DNA from: Streptosporangiaceae bacterium
Lineage (GTDB): Bacteria > Actinomycetota > Actinomycetes > Streptosporangiales > Streptosporangiaceae
NCBI GenBank assembly: GCA_025934635.1
Contig: JAICWX010000232.1
Coordinates: 1 to 13,985, forward strand
Length of the DNA stretch: 13,985 nt
Direction of reading: 5' to 3'
Positions 12,907-13,985 of this stretch are shown here, in pieces (the stretch's first letter is position 1; each line of letters starts with the position of its first letter). The notes under the pieces were generated by a model. It had not been told where the DNA came from and searched no databases. It was given only the letters and a program-made list of their open reading frames with translations. Position numbers and translations under genes: made by a program.

Positions 12907-12945
12907 CCTGATCAGCCGGTCCCGATCACCGGTGAGGATGAGCTG

Positions 12946-13985
12946 ATGGCAGCAGCCGCGCCGGAAGGCGATGAGACGGCCCCGGCCCGCTCCGGACTGG
13001 CCCAGTCTGGGCTCGCCCCATCCGGATTGGCCCAGTCCGGACTCGCGCTGTACCGCAAGTACCGTCCGGCGACGTTCGCTGAGCTGCGGGGGCAGGAGCA
13101 CGTCACCGGCCCGCTCCAGCAGGCGCTGCGGACCGGGCGGATCAACCACGCGTACCTGTTCAGCGGCCCGCGCGGCTGCGGCAAGACGTCCAGCGCGCGG
13201 ATCCTCGCCCGCTCCCTGAACTGCGTCAAGGGGCCCACCCCGGAACCCTGCGGGGTCTGCGACTCCTGTGTCGCGCTCGCGCCCTCCGGGCCGGGCAGCA
13301 TCGACGTGATCGAGATCGACGCGGCGTCGCACGGCGGCGTGGACGACGCCCGGGACCTGCGCGAGCGGGCGTTCTACACGCCGGTGTCCGGGCGCTTCAA
13401 GATCTACATCATCGACGAGGCGCACATGGTCACCCAGCAGGGCTTCAACGCCCTGCTGAAGCTGGTGGAAGAGCCGCCGTCGCACCTGAAGTTCATCTTC
13501 GCCACCACCGAGCCGGAGAAGGTGCTGCCGACCATCAGGTCGCGCACCCACCACTACCCGTTCCGCCTGGTCCCGCCGTCCGTGCTGCGGGAGCTGATGC
13601 AGGACATCCTGCGGGACGAGGGCGTCGCGGTGGAGGACGCCGTGCTGCCGCTGGTGATCCGGGCCGGGGCCGGCTCGGCCCGGGACTCGCTGTCGGTGCT
13701 TGACCAGCTGATGGCCGGGAGCGACGAGTCCGGGCTGCGCTACGACCGCGCGGTGGCGCTGCTCGGCTTCACCGACGCCGGCCTGCTCGACGAGATCGCG
13801 GACGCGTTCGCGGCCGGCGACGGCGCGGCGGTGTTCGGTGTGGTCAACCGGGTCATCGAGGGCGGTCACGAGCCGCGCCGGTTCGCGGCCGACCTGCTGG
13901 ACCGGCTGCGCGACCTGATCGTGCTGTCCGCGGTGCCCGACGCGGCCGAGATCGGGCTGCTCGACCTGGCGCCGGACCGGGCCGA
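12946..13985 (+). CDS. dnaX: DNA polymerase III gamma/tau subunit, N-terminal part (cut by window end)
   Basis: The first 346 codons of the clamp-loader ATPase that loads the sliding clamp at replication forks; the gene continues past the window. ATG 12946 follows GGTGAGG at 8-base spacing. After a variable N-terminal tail, the AAA+ module starts at about residue 36 (YRKYRPATFAEL). It has Walker A GPRGCGKTS (74-82), the zinc module with C93, C102, C105 and C108, Walker B YIIDEAH (154-160), sensor ATTEP (186-190) and SRT (199-201), where most bacteria have SRC. The C-terminal collar and any tau extension lie outside. The tail has four SGLA(Q/P/L) units at residues 16-35, described separately. 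Confidence 0.97.
   Translation, partial: MAAAAPEGDETAPARSGLAQSGLAPSGLAQSGLALYRKYRPATFAELRGQEHVTGPLQQALRTGRINHAYLFSGPRGCGKTSSARILARSLNCVKGPTPEPCGVCDSCVALAPSGPGSIDVIEIDAASHGGVDDARDLRERAFYTPVSGRFKIYIIDEAHMVTQQGFNALLKLVEEPPSHLKFIFATTEPEKVLPTIRSRTHHYPFRLVPPSVLRELMQDILRDEGVAVEDAVLPLVIRAGAGSARDSLSVLDQLMAGSDESGLRYDRAVALLGFTDAGLLDEIADAFAAGDGAAVFGVVNRVIEGGHEPRRFAADLLDRLRDLIVLSAVPDAAEIGLLDLAPDRA
12991..13050 (+). repeat. Four 15-bp in-frame repeats in the dnaX 5' end
   Basis: Units at 12991-13005, 13006-13020, 13021-13035 and 13036-13050 encode SGLAQ, SGLAP, SGLAQ and SGLAL. The bases vary at third positions, so the array is not a very recent expansion. It lies immediately before the conserved AAA+ core. 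Confidence 0.85.

Noticed and set aside
12835..13869. 344-aa minus-strand ORF over dnaX
   Set aside because: Shadow of dnaX, also crossing the SRP RNA.

Overview
The window looks like chromosomal DNA of a high-GC actinobacterium, probably Streptomyces-like or Streptosporangium-like. The base composition is GC-rich throughout and GTG starts are common. It carries actinobacterial hallmarks: a small SRP RNA directly upstream of dnaX, a tRNA adenosine deaminase-associated protein immediately before tadA, and serine tRNA genes scattered around them. The genus cannot be fixed from sequence reading alone.

Layout. The left end (1-485) has tRNA-Ser(GCU), a terminator hairpin, and then a roughly 240-bp intergenic region packed with nine DnaA-box-like 9-mers, an AT-rich patch and an 11-bp tandem repeat. 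From 486 to 4114, plus-strand genes encode a 116-aa unknown protein, a YihY/BrkB-type membrane protein, a TrmH/SpoU RNA methyltransferase and a ROK-family sugar kinase. From 4148 to 4845 a minus-strand pair encodes a 51-aa membrane peptide and a PH-domain membrane protein. From 5137 to 6274 come the tadA-associated protein, tadA and tRNA-Ser(CGA), followed by a membrane-anchored esterase-like alpha/beta hydrolase (6480-7760).

The stretch from about 7761 to 11550 looks lineage-specific. It contains two homologous upstream leaders of about 200 nt (7971-8171 and 11024-11222). Each can fold into three hairpins, with compensatory base changes between the copies, and each ends at a ribosome-binding site before an ORF with a related N-terminus. 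The first ORF is broken, and so is the secreted Gly/Asn/Gln-rich protein gene after it; the second ORF is intact. A minus-strand PLP aminotransferase lies between the two leaders.

The right end holds an MHYT-domain membrane sensor, tRNA-Ser(GGA) on the minus strand, the SRP RNA (ffs) and the first 346 codons of dnaX, which runs off the window.

How the genes fit together: tadA makes inosine-34 in tRNA, the three serine tRNAs serve different Ser codon sets, SRP RNA serves membrane targeting and DnaX is the replication clamp loader. The left and right thirds are therefore core translation and replication housekeeping. The most interesting non-coding signals are the paired structured leaders and the DnaA-box cluster.
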